Below, piece after piece: positions 46,063 to 58,149 of a DNA stretch of 64,000 nt. This DNA comes from Erythroxylum novogranatense. Taxonomy: Eukaryota > Streptophyta > Magnoliopsida > Malpighiales > Erythroxylaceae. Positions within the stretch are counted from its first letter, which is position 1, and the number at the start of each line of letters is the position of its first letter. Made by a program: the position numbers and the translations under genes. The DNA lies in contig CM057228.1 in assembly GCA_029891385.1 (NCBI GenBank), positions 80,898,964-80,962,963 of the forward strand, read 5' to 3'. The notes below the pieces were generated by a model. That model was not told the DNA's origin, searched no databases, and saw only the letters and a program-made list of their open reading frames with translations.

Positions 46063-47271
46063 CTACAACATCGGGGAATCTTGAGCCTCGCGGCGTCATG
46101 GCATACACTGCTCTGGGGCGTGGTCGGCTGCCCGACCCTCACCCTCACAAAGGACCCTCACTCTACCACGGCCTCTACCTCGGCCCTCCGTCCGGATCCA
46201 CCCACTCTACTCACATGCAAGAAGGAACTCCCACTGGCCCACTCCCAAAGAGCTGAACTCTCAATGTATCCGCAATCCTCGACTGATGCTCAACGAGCCA
46301 CACTCAAACAAGCCCCAAGAAGCCACCAACACTCTCCATCGTGTCTTCTATCACAATGCGGCACACTGAGAAATCGCCTGAGCCTCCGCCACTACCACTA
46401 CCAATGATCCAAACCTCCTCTCTCGCCCAAATCCAGACTATCTCGAACCTCCCGGAGACACTGAAGTCCCGCTCAAGGCTTACTAAAGCTCCTGCCAGAG
46501 CTACCCTCGACTATCATCACGGGCGCTTACCCGGACCCAATCTCACTGCCTCTCGTCTCATCATCACCGCTTCCACTCTAACTAAGAAGAAATTTCAACT
46601 CAATGAATGTCCCCATGTCCGACCGAGCCAACCTGGTACGGATCTCAAGAGTTGAGGCCATTCTCGAACCTCCGACTTATCGCCTCGGTCGGGACCATCA
46701 CATGGCATAATCTATCACCATTAAATTTCACTTCATACCGCCACCGACATCCATCCTCGCTTGCCCAAATTCCTGATCTTCATGTCAAGATAGACCTTGG
46801 GCATATAATTATCCCTCAAGGCCCTCGTAAAATCAGCCCACGACAAGAAGTAAGGCCTCGTGGTACCGCCTCGCACGCTTTCCACCACTTATATGCCGGG
46901 CCTCGCAATGTTGATATCGCATAATCGAACCTCTCATCGTTCGCATCCATCCGTCAAGACTCTCTCGTCCTCTCCAACCATCCTCACCTTCTACGGGTCT
47001 CAGATCGCCATAAAATTCTGTTCCTTGTTTCAAGCAAGCAGAAGTCATACCTCCTTTCCCGCCTCACGGAACTCGAGGAGGCAACCTCAAGACGAGGCAT
47101 GAAGACTCCCTACTTGCTCCCACGGATCCTTGGTCACCGGTTGCTCAACCCGATCACCTAGCATCAAGACCTAAAACAAAACAAAATTCGACCGGTTTCA
47201 ACAGCCCATCCGATTCATACCTATATTGTTACTATTCCCAAAAGATGCCAAACCATGCTCGATATTACAAA
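46063..47271 (-). pseudogene. Tekay gag remnant and 5' leader
   Basis: A zinc-knuckle remnant (F-E-C-G) lies near 46300 on the minus strand. Otherwise the gag region is broken into short frames. Long plus-strand ORFs here (45967-46407, 46341-46655, 46607-46924) are antisense shadows. I do not see a clear tRNA-type PBS beside the 5' LTR: the minus strand after 47272 reads TTTGTAATATCGAGC, which fits none I can name. Confidence 0.6.
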
Positions 47272-50200
47272 TGTAGCGCCTCTCACCATAGGGTATCCAC
47301 CTAACGCCTGTAGGTCATTCCGATATATATCCTACGACAAGAGACCACTACCGACAACAACCACTACACTCCTCATGGCATCACAATCATAAGACAAGAA
47401 TAAGAAACCGCTACTTTAAAACCAAATTAGATTCCATTTCATTCATTCAAAACTTAATAATTCACAACTGTCAAGACTTTTTAAGTTACACATGTTTCAC
47501 ATAATTGTCTCGCATAACAACCAGATCTAACTATCGGTCTCCAAAAGAAAGCCCAAATGACCGACCTTTGAGCCATTGCTTTTCTCGCCAAACCATCAGA
47601 TACTACTTCTACTGCACTGAGGAGCTATCTGCCATGCTAGGCCTGAAAAATAAGTTGCAATTTGGGTGAGTTTGCATAACTCAACGAGAAACCATCATCG
47701 ATGGTTCTCCCAATTCATGCATCATATAAGCATGAAACAAGATACACGCAGAATTATACAAAACACAACATGAATACAATCACGTAATAATTACGGTCAT
47801 AAATGCAGCTTAATATACACCCGCTAAAAATATTGTCGATATAGAATCCAAGATGCAATGCACATGTGACTCTTTTTCCAGCTCATTTCAAGATTGTGAC
47901 CGAGCGCATAATGTTGATCAAGATAGACGCGTCTGGGAGAATTATCTCCGTCGAGCTCGAGGCTCGGTTCAAGATATCGAGCTCTAGGCTCGGTTCAATC
48001 TGATGGCGCCTCGGTTCACAATTTTCCTTTTAACGAGTGATGTATTTGTGCATGAATGCACATGTTTCACAACAAGAAACATGGTATTTCACAATTCAAT
48101 ATTCAATTCAATTAAACAGCTACCTCATGTAAATTCACAACAAGAATACCACATAATCCCGTAGGGCAATCAATCATGCTTATAATTCATGTAATCCCAG
48201 TAGGCGCCAGTCACAACAATAATTCATGTATTCCCGTAGGCAATCAATTCACAGCTTAACACATAGATTGAATAACCAACTAGGTTACTCACCTAATAAC
48301 TTCCACGCTAACGCCGAAGTCTCGCCAATTTTCAGGAACGATGGTCCACCGGAGCCTCTATAACAAATTAAATGAATAACTATTACCATTGGTGTAAATG
48401 ATTAAACAATGCACATGAAATCAATAAATGTATATAATGCATGTTCATGGCAATCCCGCCCTAATCCAATATTTCCCCATAATAAAATTCTATGAAAATT
48501 AGAAATCCATAGGCGCGACGGCATAATTCGGACCTCTATAGGTCCCCAATTAAATAAAACAAGGTTTACAAGTTCCACGATAGGGGCTACGCCAAATTCC
48601 GCCTAAAATTCCCGATTTCTCAGAAAATGAAATTAAATATTCAACTAATCCGATGCCTCCGAATCAGGTCAATCGGACGTCGGACGGAAAGAAATTGACA
48701 AAAGAACAATTGTACCTTTTAATAACAAATAATAATCAAAATAAAATAATTATATATATATATATATCGAAGCCCGCCTGCATGGGGCGAGACGTCACTC
48801 GTGAGGCGAAATCGCCACACTTCATGAGGGCGAGGCGTCGCCTCGCGACCAGCCACTAAATCTCGCCATGAGGCTAAACGTCATCATGGCTACGAAGTTT
48901 CCACCGCTACCTCGCCTTTTTTTTTCCAGATTTCAATCTTAATTTCCATCCACTCTAACTTTTAGCACACAATTCAGAAAATACCCACTATAACTCATTG
49001 GAAAGCTTATGCAAAGCTCTACAACTCTCAAGAAGACCAAAAAAATCAAATCCAACCCTAAGGGTATCAAATAACCCATCAAACCTTCTGCCTACTAAAT
49101 TTTCATCAACACAGGGCAGTACATTTACAATGTCATAACTCACTGATTCTTCAGTAATAAATTACCACAAAAATATGTTCAACAAGTTCACAATGTCTTC
49201 TACAACTTTCATGAACAACCCAAAATCAAATTCTATTGCAAACCAAGTCAATTAATTCATCTAATGTTACTGTCCCTGAAATCCTTCACTTTGGGCAGTA
49301 ATCTTACAAGAAGCATAACTTCCATTATACAAGTCAATAAATTCAGAACTTTATATCCCTGAAAAGATAACATCTCAAACTTCAATATTCATGAAGCACT
49401 CAACATCCAATTCGATCTCTAACAATTTGAAAACTGTTATGGAAGTTTCTGTTGTCATCAACCATTCATAACCTAATGTAGGATCAGTTTTTGAAAAATC
49501 ATATCTCCCAATTCTGAGTTCTAAAAATTACATACCAAATATCAATTTCAAGATAATCTCTTCCTCTACAACTTTTCAGAAGCTCACTCACACCACTTCA
49601 GTCCACATAAAATGTTAAAATTGCCTCAAATCAGTAAACTCACAAAATCACACTTAAACTAGGTTTCATCCAAAATGCTCAAAACCAGCCATTAGTAATC
49701 AATTCATATCTCCCAACACACAATTCCAAAAATAGCAAGATCAGTAGAAATGGAAATATAATCAAATATACTACAACTTCCATGAAGACCATTCTCCCTA
49801 ATTCCATCTCAATTAATTCACAAAAATCAACAAAACTCAGATGTCATGGTTGCGGTTACTGTTCACAGGCAATGGAACAGTAACTTTCCATGCAAAATTT
49901 CACCCTTCTATCATTGAAATTCAAAAACACCTATTTCACACTAAATTAAAGCCAACATCCCAAAGTTTCAGTGTCCACTAACCTTACCTCATTTGCATTT
50001 CTACACAATAAGGTATGAATAAAACAGTAACATCTATTACAAATCTCATTTTCCAGATTCAATGTTAACCTTAGTTCAAACACTTCCAATATCTTTTTCA
50101 CATCACTAAACATCAAAATAAATACAAATTAAATATTAATACCATCATACATATATTAGGGCTAACACTGAAAAATTGGCAGCACTAAATTCCTCAATTC

Positions 50201-51230
50201 AAATACTCAATTAATTATCCCTATTCAATCCAAAAATCAAACTATAACATTAACTTCAATGCATCTTCACCTAGCCTCATCCCTTTTTCATCAAATCATA
50301 ATAACCATCACTTTAATGCCTACCTAAACCTAATACATGCTTTAAACCCATTTATTAACTACCCCATACTATCATGGCATTTAATCCATATGAAAGACAT
50401 CATTAAACTCAAATACTTAAATGAAACTTACCTAACACAATTCTCCTTCAAAGCTTCTACTTCCAACTTTTACCTTCTAACCTTTATACCAAGCTACCAC
50501 CTTTTCCTTCTCAAGTATATACCATACTCATCATCTAGCTTTGATGAGACCAAAGAAATGAGCTTAAAGCTATGGAGAAAATGGAGAAAAGGAAAGCAAA
50601 AATCGATGGTTTTCAAGAAGAGTGAAGTTTTGTGTTTTGGATGGCTATAGAAAAGCCTAAACAATTTATCTCTTCATCCTTTAAACACACTCATCCGAGA
50701 ACAATGATGAAGAAGCATTTATTGTCACTTTATAAATGGCAAAATACCATTGGTTACTTTGTATTTGAAAAGTCAAAATAGTCATTTAATAATCCAGTCC
50801 AAAATTTTACTCCATTAAACTCAAATGACCCTACTTTCAGTCCCAAAATAATATACCCACTATTACTGTGCCACTGGGTAGCGATTTCTGCTACCGAGAA
50901 TTGACCGATTCGCCACTTGGCGATTTTACCGATCCAGGAATTGTCTCCGAAAAAATCCAGAAAAATTCCTAAAAATCCCTAAAAATGTAAAACGATTTAT
51001 GGCACAGTCCAAATAATTTTCCAAACTCAATTACTCCATTAATTTCACACAAGAGTTCAATTTCAACCCTAAGCCGGAAAATGACATGAATGCATGTATA
51101 CTACGTGCATGTGCAACCAATCAGTAATTATAGAGGCTATATGTTGTATGCGCATGCCGAGATATAATTACATATCCCGAACCCAACCTAATTACCAAAA
51201 TACCCTTCCTATAGGAGAGGGGATGTTACA
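47272..51230 (-). mobile_element. Tekay-type 5' LTR
   Basis: 3,959 bp, same layout as 38743-42704: GC cassette at 48768-48916 and modules at about 48960-49810. Plus reading TGTAGCGCCTCTC...GGGGATGTTACA, then TSD cccac. Confidence 0.92.
48768..48916. repeat. GC-rich cassette, Tekay 5' LTR (eroded)
   Basis: Same words as 40247-40408 but shorter, with CGCG replaced by CATG in several places. Confidence 0.8.
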
Positions 51231-51480
51231 CCCACTAACCTTCTTATACACACAATAATCATCCAGATTTTATGAGAAACCAAACTCTTTGATTAACTCG
51301 TCAAAACGGACATTCCAACTCCTGGATGCTTGCGTCAATCCATACATGGATTTCTGAAGCTTGCATACCATTTCGCCATCATAAGAGGTGAAGCCCTCTG
51401 GTTGTGTCATATACACATCCTCGGCCAGATTTCCGTTAAGGAAAGCTGTCTTCACATCCATTTTTCATATCTCATAATCA
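51231..51480 (-). pseudogene. copia B reverse transcriptase, 5' half
   Basis: The minus frame at 51270-51461 reads MDVKTAFLNGNLAEDVYMTQ, then CKLQKSMYGLTQASRSWN and FGFS. After a stop it reads LDDYCVYKKVSG up to the insertion point. The first catalytic Asp (M-D-V-K) is present. The text continues at 38742 with TAIVFLVLYVDD, confirming that the Tekay element split one gene. Confidence 0.9.
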
Positions 51481-52700
51481 TAATGAGCGGCAATGGCTAG
51501 GAGTATCCGAATGGTTTTAAGCATTGCTACTGGGTCAAGGTCTCGTCATAGTCAACTCCTTGTCTTTGACGAAATCCTTTCGCCATTAGTCTCGCTTCAT
51601 AGGTAATCGATTACCATCCATGTTGGTTTTCTTCTAAAACCTCTTTGCACCTCGTGGGTTTTATCCTTCGTGTAACAACCAAAGTCCATACTTGGTTTTC
51701 ATACATGGAATCCATTTCGATTTCATGGCACAAAGCCATGTTCCGCACTCAACTTTTCGTAACTGCTCATAGTAGTAGGCGATCATTTCATATGAGCAAT
51801 ACGTCATTCTGCTCACTTACGAGAAATTCATATCTCTCGGGGAACAAGCGTATCCTACTTAACCTACGAAATTGTGTGTAATAGAAGGTTGAACTGTTAC
51901 CTCATCCGTATGAGTGATGCTTCAGTTCGTGCGATTGATCTATGTTTGTTCGAGCATCTTGAACTTCTCAAGTTCAACTTTGCTCCCACCGTCCTCTTCT
52001 GAAGAAACTCTTTCTCTAAGAAAACAAAGATGCTTTGAAACAAACACTTTTGTTCCTAAGCAAGGTAGAATTAATATTCCATTTAACAAACACTTGTCGA
52101 CTTTGCATCAAGCTAACTGACCGTGTCCGCTTCACATAAGGTGACAACCCCAAACTTTCACCGAGAAAGATAGGGCTTTCAGCTAGTCCACATCTCATAT
52201 GGGGTAACATCAATCGCCTTTAATGGAACTCGCTTAACAAGTAAACAAATGCCTCGAAAGATACCCCTAAAACTGCAGTAAAACCTATCATCAATCGCAC
52301 TACGCCTAACAAGGTTCGATTTCTTTTCACCACACCATTGTCTCGGCGACGCAAGGTGGAGTGAATCGAGATAAAATCCCATTATCTCGAGATAATCAAA
52401 AACTGTTGGTCTAAGCATTTTCCACCACGATCAGATCGTAATGTATTCATACTTTTACCAAGTTAGTTTTCTACTTCATTTCTGAATTATTTGAACTATT
52501 CAAATGCTTCAGATTTGTATCTCATCAGATACAGGTACCCATATCGTAAATAATCATCGATAAAAGTAATGAAGTAACGACAACCACTTCTGGCATGGAT
52601 GGACATCGGACCACATACATCCAAATGTATCAGGTCTAATATTCCATTCACTTGTTCCGCCTTTCCTTTAAAGGATAACTTAGTCATCTTGCCTAATAAA
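51481..52700 (-). pseudogene. copia B integrase
   Basis: 52496-52687 carries MTKLSFKGKAEQ, LIHLDVCGPMS and FITFIDDYLRYGYLYLM, covering the first two catalytic Asp residues. 52179-52418 carries degraded text of the C-terminal core and KRVPLKAIDVTPYEMWTS. The N-G-V-x-E-R block with the catalytic Glu is broken by indels. 51481-52178 is the integrase tail and linker to reverse transcriptase, with no clean frame. Confidence 0.85.
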
Positions 52701-52749
52701 CAAGATTCGCATGTGTCATATGATTCATAATCAAATGACCCTAAACATC

Positions 52750-53420
52750 CACTCTTATGGAGCTTAGCGATCGTGTCTCATTTATATGGCCGTTCGACAA
52801 TGCCATAAGTAAGTTGATTTTAAATTATCTCGATTATATCTTTCCGCGTCATTGACATTCATAACTGGATATGACATATCTAATATGTCAATTCTATTGC
52901 ATAATGTACCAGTACCATAGAGCATTCCATTCGAACTAATAGAACAACCATTGCTTCTAAAAGTCAAATAGAAATCAGCTCTAATTAAACATAAAACATA
53001 CAATATGTTCTTTGTTTAAAACGGGTACAAAATGACAATCATCCAATTTGAATACAAGCCCAGTAGGGAGTAACAAGACATAAGTGCCTACGGCAAATGT
53101 AGCAACTCTTGCTGCATTACCTACACAAAGGTCTAGTTCTCTTTTATGAGCTTTCTACTGTCCCTGATGCCCTGCATATCATTTCATATGTATGACCGAC
53201 ATCCGGTATCAAATACCGATATGTTTGGATCAGGAATAGTATTAACCTCAATGACAAACATACTTGAAGGAGTAGAGGCATCTGATGCCTTTTACTGCTT
53301 CAGGGACTCCAGATAGATTTTACAGTTTCGCCTCTAGTGGCTAGACTTGCCACAATGAAAACAAAATCCTTTTGGGGCAGAATCTTTGGTTTTTCCTTGA
53401 TGGCACTTCCCTTTGGTTTT
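52750..53420 (-). pseudogene. copia B protease, zinc knuckle and GAG-pre-integrase
   Basis: On the minus strand, about 53330-53375 reads FCFHCGKSSH, a stop, then RRNC: a C-C-H-C zinc knuckle with one in-frame stop. About 53195-53290 reads MFVIEVN and VFDTGCRSYI, the D-T-G protease active site. 52782-53003 holds the pre-integrase segment ending LWHCR. These domains sit between gag and integrase as in all copia elements. Multiple indels. Confidence 0.8.
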
Positions 53421-53451
53421 CTTCTAGAACCAGAAGAAGGAGCATCCACCA

Positions 53452-54035
53452 CTAGCACTTGCTATCTCTCTTGATAGCCTGCTCAGCTGTCATGAGCAGA
53501 TTGATTAGCTCAGGAATTGTTGTGGATATTTGGTTTATCCGATAGTTTATCACAAACTGTGAATAACCATCAGACAATCCAACCAGAATTAAGTATCTAC
53601 TTAACTCATAATCCATTACAAATCCTAAGACGACCAATCTCTCAATATAGCTATTCATCTTGTGGCATACCGCATGCCAGATATCCCTCGAGCCATCTTT
53701 AATGATGAAGAGAAGCCTTGAGGTCTCGAACCTTTCGCATCGAGCTTGCTCAACAAACGCCTCCCTAAGATGAAATACTATAGAGTGAGCATCCATGGAC
53801 TCGTCTGCTGCTGCAGCTCCGTGACATCAAGACAAGCATAATGCAAGTATCCATATCATCGTCCTTTAGATGCTACGATATGCTTTCGATCCTTATCGAA
53901 GCATCGACAAGAGTGCATCTGGAAGTGGAACATCTAGACATATCCCAGCCTCGATCCGAGAACAATTCTCGAGTCTTTAGCCAATCAAGAAAATCGGTCC
54001 GAAAGGAGAGCATTAATTCACACTGAAAGACTTCT
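53452..54035 (-). pseudogene. copia B gag
   Basis: The 114-residue minus ORF 53452-53796 reads MDAHSIVFHLREAFVEQARC, LFIIKDGSRDIWHAVCHKMN, FVMDYELSRYLILVGLSDGY and ELINLLMTAEQAIKRDSK, typical copia gag core. Weak N-terminal similarity (FLDWL...) extends to about 54030 in other frames. The start codon is not identifiable. This is the best gag copy in the window. Confidence 0.82.
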
Positions 54036-54220
54036 TCAATCAACCTAAACGCGATAAAGAGAAGGAATGATAGAATAGATATGCCTGCATGATCATAAGG
54101 ACTTGCATGATATGCATATGGCTCCCACTAGTTTCCTAGAATCCATAACCCTCTTTACTTAATCCAGAGAAACAAAGTGACATAATGTCCTAGTGGGTCG
54201 ATATCCGACATTGCTAAGAG

Positions 54221-54610
54221 TGACCTTGGGTTTACCCAACAAGCCACAACTTAGGTCAATCGGTAAGTATCGGTCATACCAATTGCATCATCGATAACCA
54301 ACTTTGAGAATGACCTTGGGTTTACCCAACAAGCCACCTTAAGTCTCGGGAGGTATCAGATATACCAATTACATCTTAGACACAACTATCGATCAGTGCT
54401 ATCAACTTGTTGATGTGTGCACTTACATTGGGTATCAACTCTTTGATGCGCATACATCCGATATATGCTACCCAATTTCACCTCTGTCCACGCCGACCTT
54501 GAGTTTACTCAACAAACTAACGCCCAAAGGAAAACCAACCCATTAATCAAAAATCATATTTTCATGGTTTGAACATATCCGTATAGAGTGAGCTTGGGTT
54601 TACCCAACAA
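54221..54610 (-). repeat. TTGGGTTTACCCAA leader motif, 4 copies
   Basis: Copies start at 54221, 54311, 54494 and 54590. Three contain TTGGGTTTACCCAA and one is TTGAGTTTACTCAA. In the third the two changes keep the symmetry of the arms (GGG/CCC becomes GAG/CTC). Confidence 0.75.
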
Positions 54611-54797
54611 CCCATCCCTATAAGAACTCGTTCTTACCATATTAATGGAAGGCGTTAGTTTTCATATACCGAGGAGGGATTTAGAAACTCTAGACTCAAG
54701 TCAAGGATCGTAGTCACTAGGACTATATGGAATGATTTAGGTGTCATCAATCACATTGAATCAATCCTTATAATCATCCATCATCCAACTAGAGATG

Positions 54798-55076
54798 TCA
54801 TAAGTCGCCTTTACATCAAATGCAAGTCGCTTTAAGCCATCGCTTCACACACAAGTCGACTTGTCTCGATATAAGTCGACTTATGCTCCTCGCTTCACAC
54901 ACAAGTCCACTTTGTCTAATATAAGTCGACTTATGCAAAATCTTTGAACAAGTCGACTTATGTACAATACAAGTCGATTTATCCGAGGGTTTTGAACAAG
55001 TCGACTTATGTACAATACAAGTCGACTTATCCAAAACTCTGAACAAGTCGACTTATGTATAAAACAGTCGATTTAT
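54798..55076. repeat. AAGTCGACTT palindrome cluster in copia B leader
   Basis: Twelve occurrences in about 275 bp: seven perfect and five variants (AAGTCGCCTT, AAGTCGCTTT, AAGTCCACTT and two GTCGATTT types). The apparent minus ORF with repeated HKSTC is a translation of this cluster, not a gene. Confidence 0.9.
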
Positions 55077-56184
55077 CCAAAAGAATTGCTATACTTTCTA
55101 ATCGGCTAATACCTCAATCATTGCAATTCCAATTCACAACACCTACATACCTAAGGTAATATCGATAAATTTGATGTATCAATGAACAATTCATCGAACC
55201 ATGAAAGCCTTAAATAGTCAAACTATATGAAAAGCTTGAAATGAGTCAAAACTCATTCATTTCCAAACAATTTAGGAACACCCAAATTATCATCCTAAGC
55301 ATCTCAAGCTAGTGTATACACTCAAAACTACTCCGCACTTGTCACAAAATTTGTGACGGCCAAAACAAGCAAGAAAATGAAATATACTAACGAGACACAA
55401 ATGTGATCAATTCGGCATTCAAAAATTCTTGGAAAAACAACTTCAAGTAATTCAATTTGGAAATCATACTACATCAAGATAACACATTTTTAATCACATT
55501 AAAAATGCTGCAAGGCATTGGAATTGAAAAAGCAAACTCAATCAAGCCAAGCAAAACAGTCCCAACAATTTTCACCAAAACTGTCCAGTTCTGTACATTG
55601 CTTGAAATGATCAATGAAACAATTTTAATAAATTCTGAGAAAATTATATAGGTTACTAAATGTTCTGAAAATTCTACCTGAATTTTTTTCAGGATTTTAG
55701 GCCATCAAAAACTCAGTCAACCAAAATAACAAAACCGATTCCAATTCTGTGTTCATCAACACAGTAATTCCCAACAGCATAGAATAAAATCGAAAATAAA
55801 TATCCAATCACCTTGAAATCCAATTTACATGCTCAAAGACATTCAACAACATCTTAGAAACATGTAGGTGAAGGAAAATCGGAAAAACCATTTTTCTAGA
55901 ATTTATTCTCGATTTTATACTCATGCCTGTTCCAGAATTGTTTCACAAAACAGCATCTGTAACCTTAGGGAATTAATTAGCAAAACTATATCAAATCAAA
56001 TCAATAAATTCTGAAAATTCATAGAAATATTCTCTAACATGTTATGAACTATTCTGGGCAAAACAATTTCGAAAAATATATCACAATATAAATTCGAAAA
56101 TCAGGCAGTATGCATGCATCAACATCAACAGCACTTAGGGTTTCTGATCTAGCTTCGGTTTTAGCTTCATACACGACACCAGAC
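55077..56184 (-). other. copia B non-coding leader
   Basis: AT-rich, no supported ORF; collinear with 3079-4174 of copia A. Confidence 0.7.
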
Positions 56185-56196
56185 GCTCTGATACCA
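56185..56196 (-). promoter_or_regulatory. copia B primer-binding site (tRNA-iMet)
   Basis: The minus strand reads TGGTATCAGAGC, one base from the 5' LTR. Confidence 0.9.
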
Positions 56197-56197
56197 C

Positions 56198-58144
56198 TGT
56201 AGGAAAATCCCGGGAGGTACATCACATGTACCGGCAGCGGAAAACAAAAATTTTTGTTCCCGGGACTTTCCCGAAACCAGGATCCAGGTGTCGGTATGAA
56301 GACATCAACCTAAATAGCCAATAGAGACTATCTCTAAAGGTATCCACGCAGAGATCAGAAAACCTAACCGGATCAAACCCCTTTGACCCGGAAATAGCTA
56401 GAACAGAATAAAGGCTGCTAGACCCTACCTCTGTCCTTGGAGAGCAAGTGAATGGACGTTGGTGGAGCTTGGAGAAGATGAGAGAATCGTGAGAGAGGAA
56501 GCTTGAAAACTTACTTTTCATAACAACTTAACACTTAAGTCTTTTTCTCTCTTTTTCTCTCTCTCGACCATTCTACCCATCAATATCCTTTTAGCATATA
56601 TATGTATGTCTTGAACAATTCAAGACAAGGAAAATGTTAGAGGTGAAGCATCCACGTGGATGCATATATATATACATTAAACCATTAATGTAATAAAGAC
56701 AATTGATTTGGTCAAAGCTTCCTTAGGAAGCTATCTCCTCCTTCTTACACGTTTATACATATATATATTTATTAATTAATTAATTAATTAATTAATTAAT
56801 TAATTATATATATATATAATTGCTAAAGCGGTCCAAATCATATCGGGTCGGTCCTACGGCAGATCGGGCCCCTCTTTCAAATGTCCCTAAACCTTTCTTA
56901 GCAATATTGATGTCGCGATCTCATCGGACATATCTCGATCTCATCGGGATCCATTTAATCCTAATGCTCTCCATAATTGGAACTCTGTCCAATTACTATT
57001 TTACGATTCTCCGAGTCACTCTTATGCGTGACCCTTTAGGCTCCGGTTATGTTGGCCACTTAGATTAACAATTAATCTGAGCAAGTCATGAGCGGTATCT
57101 AGCAACACATCATGACCCCAATTGACCGGAAAGTAATCGGTTTGATGAATTCATCACGAAATGATCACGAACCCTTCCATAGACAATTCTCGTGCAATTC
57201 GTCCTTTCACCATCCTATACCCCACTTGGTTATGAGTATGGTCAAAGTGTCAACTCTTACTAGACCAAGTCCACCCAGTGATAATAGTTCTCCCTAGACT
57301 CATTACTCTATATGTCCATGAAGACACTCTTCATGACATATTCACTCGCCGAGATTTCGAGTAATGATCCCGACAAGAGGCCATGGGTATCTCTTACGCT
57401 AATCCGTGGTGAATCCTTTATTGGCTACTCAATTATCTTCAATACCTCAAACTGCACTCCAAGCACCACCCTATGAGTTACCTCCGAAGGCAACAAGGAA
57501 TGGAGTCAGCACGTGATCAAGATTCAAGATAGCCTTGAGTACCTCAAGTCTAAGGATACTTGCACCATTGCTATGATGAGATTATCACCGACACTTAGAT
57601 AAGATATCCATGTGATGATCTCATGACAGTCATCCAATGAACTTACTATCATTAGTAAGCATCCACATGTCAATTCTAAATATCTCATATTTACAGCTTC
57701 GAGATCCACCGCTGATCCAATCAAGGAATATGACATGTGTTAGTCTATCCGGATTAATGATGTCCAGTCTCATTAATCCTATGGCTAGGGAGAATTTAGA
57801 TACTGACATAATTGCACATGATAGGAATCTCAGGAGTATGATTACATCATAATTTCCTTCATGCTATGTCATATATCATGGACTTCATTAATTTGATTAA
57901 AGATCCAATCAATTCATAAACAATGTTCATGAACATCAAATTAATGAATTATGCCTTTTCTTTATTTATTCATTCAGTTTGCATACGACTGTGAATAAAA
58001 CGCGCTAAAGGGGATTGCCTTTAGAGCACAAATAAACAGTACCGTCCTTGAATAAGTCGACTTATCCAATGTACAAGTCGACTTATCGGTACCGAGCAAG
58101 CAAAAGTCGACTTACACATGGTACAAGTCGACTTACCACTTACA
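56198..58144 (-). mobile_element. copia B 5' LTR
   Basis: 1,947 bp; AT-rich block at about 56757-56821 that may hold the TATA element, and four perfect AAGTCGACTT at 58052-58136 near the U3 start. Ends TTACA, followed by TSD catga (58145-58149). Confidence 0.92.
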
Positions 58145-58149
58145 CATGA
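58145..58149. repeat. TSD of copia B, right (catga)
   Basis: Matches 35876-35880. Confidence 0.92.

Larger units (their letters stand above)
38743..51230 (-). mobile_element. Ty3/gypsy Tekay/Del-type chromovirus, both LTRs
   Basis: LTRs of about 3.96 kb at each end, a 4.57-kb interior, TSD cccac. On the minus strand the interior runs gag, protease, reverse transcriptase, RNase H, integrase and a chromodomain-like tail. A 3' PPT abuts the left LTR. Clade call rests on DVILGMDWL in the protease and FEDEI at the pol end, and on LTR size. The LTRs are very similar, so the insertion is young despite many apparent frameshifts. Confidence 0.92.
35881..58144 (-). mobile_element. Ty1/copia element B, both LTRs, with nested gypsy
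   Basis: LTRs 35881-37857 and 56198-58144, TSD catga, PBS 56185-56196, and in sense order leader, gag, protease, integrase, reverse transcriptase, RNase H and PPT. Without the nested gypsy element (38743-51230) and its extra TSD it is about 9.8 kb. Coding frames have frameshifts and stops. The leader is long (about 2.1 kb) and repeat-rich. Copia lineage not assigned. Confidence 0.92.

Noticed and set aside
45967..46924. Long plus ORFs over Tekay gag and protease
   Set aside because: Antisense shadows of gag/pol; the minus strand carries the recognisable protease motifs.
54816..55046. 76-residue minus ORF with repeated HKSTC
   Set aside because: Direct translation of the AAGTCGACTT cluster in a non-coding leader.
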